From assembly GCF_002115825.1 (NCBI RefSeq), contig NZ_JFJZ01000006.1:1-64000 (forward strand): a stretch of 64,000 nucleotides of DNA, in the 5' to 3' direction. This document shows, piece by piece, positions 63,023 through 64,000 of this stretch; within the stretch, counting starts at the first letter, position 1; the number at the start of each line of letters is the position of its first letter. Below the pieces are notes generated by a model, which saw nothing but the letters and a program-made list of their open reading frames with translations, did not search any database and was not told where the DNA came from. The position numbers were made by a program, and so were the translations under genes. This DNA comes from Thalassospira sp. MCCC 1A01428 (lineage in GTDB: Bacteria > Pseudomonadota > Alphaproteobacteria > Rhodospirillales > Thalassospiraceae).

Positions 63023-63727
63023 ATGAGACGCGCCGACAGACTGTTTCGCCTTGTTCAGATTTTGCGCCGACGCAAACTTAGCCGGGCCCGTGAACTGGCC
63101 GAGGAACTTGAGGTTTCGGAACGCACCATTTATCGCGACATTCGCGATCTGGCGGCATCCGGCGTCCCGGTTGAGGGGGAGGCCGGCGTTGGCTATATTC
63201 TGCGCGATGGTTATGATTTGCCGCCGTTAATGTTTGATGCCGAAGAAATAGAGGCACTGGTGGTGGGCGCGCGCATGGTGCAAAGCTGGACCGACCCGCA
63301 AATGGCGCGGGCCGCCAGCGACGCCCTGTCCAAGATAGAAGCCGTCGTTCCCGAACGGTTGCGTGGTTTGATTGGCGGTATTCCCATCGCCGTTGCCGAT
63401 ATCCCCCAGGAGCCGATTTCTGTTTCAATGCCGGTTTTGCGCCGCGCTATTCGCGAACGCAGCATGATCAATATTGATTATACCGATGTTAAAGGTGCGT
63501 TGACGCAACGCCGGGTTTGGCCGTTGGGAATGCTGTTTTTCGGATCGGTATGGCTGTTGGCGGGCTGGTGCGAGTTACGCAATGCCTTTCGGGTTTTTCG
63601 CGCGGACCGTATCGTGACGATGGATGTTTTAAACGAACGTTACCGGCCTACGCCGGGCCGAACCCTGCGCGATTATCTGATTTCCGAAGGGGTGGAAGGC
63701 GAGGTGTTAAATGGCCTTGGCCGTTAA
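63023..63727 (+). CDS. YafY-type WYL-domain transcriptional regulator
   Basis: Regulator of 234 residues. An N-terminal helix-turn-helix (MRRADRLFRLVQILRRRKLSRARELAEELEVSERTIYRDIRDLAASGVPVEGEAGVGYILRDG) is followed by a WYL ligand domain with VWPLGMLFFGSVWLLAGWCELRNAFRVFRADRI. Such proteins respond to small ligands or oligonucleotides and regulate adjacent genes. The start at 63023 is chosen because an in-frame ATG at 62981 lies inside the palindrome. Overlaps the next gene by 17 bp. Confidence 0.92.
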   Translation: MRRADRLFRLVQILRRRKLSRARELAEELEVSERTIYRDIRDLAASGVPVEGEAGVGYILRDGYDLPPLMFDAEEIEALVVGARMVQSWTDPQMARAASDALSKIEAVVPERLRGLIGGIPIAVADIPQEPISVSMPVLRRAIRERSMINIDYTDVKGALTQRRVWPLGMLFFGSVWLLAGWCELRNAFRVFRADRIVTMDVLNERYRPTPGRTLRDYLISEGVEGEVLNGLGR

Positions 63728-64000
63728 TGAATTTGTGGTCATGGTGACCGAGCTGCTAGCGCCCCTTGGTGTGATCAGGGCAAAGCGGCTGTTTGGCGGC
63801 TGGGGTCTTTATTGTGACGGTATTGTTTTTGCCCTTGTTGCGCAGGATGTTTTGTTCCTGAAGGGTGACGATCAGTGCCGGCACCTGTATGAAGCTGAAA
63901 ATATGGCGCCATTTCGTCCGCATGGCCCCGATGGCATCTGTATTGCCTATTTTGAGGTGCCGGGCGACTGGCTGGAAGATGAAGATCTTGTTTTGCCATT
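63711..64000 (+). CDS. TfoX N-terminal domain protein, cut by the window end
   Basis: An open frame from the ATG at 63711 runs off the window, at least 96 residues. It has GAGG upstream and overlaps the WYL regulator by 17 bp, so it is translated together with it. The sequence RAKRLFGGWGLYCDGIVFALVAQDVLFLKGDDQ matches the TfoX N-terminal family (typical RLFGGxGLYxDG). TfoX-like proteins are linked to competence in some bacteria; in alphaproteobacteria their role is unclear. Confidence 0.85.
   Translation, partial: MALAVNEFVVMVTELLAPLGVIRAKRLFGGWGLYCDGIVFALVAQDVLFLKGDDQCRHLYEAENMAPFRPHGPDGICIAYFEVPGDWLEDEDLVLP

Overview
The window reads as chromosomal DNA of an alphaproteobacterium, probably a Rhodospirillales marine type such as Thalassospira (an inference from gene content, not a database match). 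The best clues are a circularly permuted two-piece tmRNA gene (ssrA) directly followed by an alphaproteobacterial-type sspB, a moderately GC-rich composition, and many transport and GntR/TetR/LysR regulatory genes. Genes are densely packed on both strands, and convergent pairs are often separated by strong hairpin terminators. I see no insertion sequence, prophage, CRISPR array, rRNA or tRNA gene.

0-7 kb: a DUF952 protein, a small conserved protein, an Old Yellow Enzyme reductase divergent from an HxlR regulator, quinone-dependent dihydroorotate dehydrogenase (pyrD), a HAD hydrolase, a D-amino-acid transaminase and a lone solute-binding protein. 7-13 kb: a minus-strand operon of a FadR-type regulator, a cystathionine beta-lyase-like PLP enzyme and a complete CUT1 (sugar-type) ABC transporter, closed by a strong terminator. 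13.6-20.6 kb: an exported protein of unknown function, then a TetR regulator divergent from an RND efflux pair with a perfect palindrome between them. 21-24.6 kb: pyruvate:quinone oxidoreductase (poxB) and a membrane-anchored glutamate-synthase-domain protein. 24.6-25.5 kb: an AT-rich island with one gene for a zinc-ribbon protein carrying a HEPN-like R-x4-H motif. 25.6-28.5 kb: argE, NAD kinase and a TetR regulator.

28.5-32.4 kb: three unrecognised envelope genes in a row (coiled-coil, beta-propeller-like, lipoprotein). 32.5-35.5 kb: a sulfur-related cluster of an exported rhodanese, a YeeE/YedE (TsuA-like) transporter and, overlapping it, a protein made of 18 N/S-P-C repeats. 35.5-38.7 kb: an HNH endonuclease-like gene, a long leader plus DEAD-box RNA helicase, and a cold-shock protein. 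38.9-44.6 kb: a GntR regulator divergent from a polar amino-acid ABC transporter, an MFS sugar-efflux-like protein and a UPF0178 protein. 44.6-51.4 kb: aldehyde dehydrogenase, DUF3750, a small unknown, a LysR regulator, a CurA-like reductase, TspO and an NTF2-like protein. 51.6-53.8 kb: a CobW-type zinc GTPase under a 46-bp palindrome with a Zur-box core, and a TetR regulator. 53.9-59.7 kb: folA-thyA, ssrA, sspB, a soluble PAS chemoreceptor and class I fumarase. 59.8-64 kb: an EamA exporter, an AbrB-family membrane protein, a VOC protein divergent from a WYL regulator across a 44-bp palindrome, and a TfoX-domain gene cut by the window end.

The most unusual items are the NPC-repeat protein coupled to a sulfur transporter, the AT-rich HEPN/zinc-ribbon gene, the three-gene envelope cluster, and the two long near-perfect palindromes.
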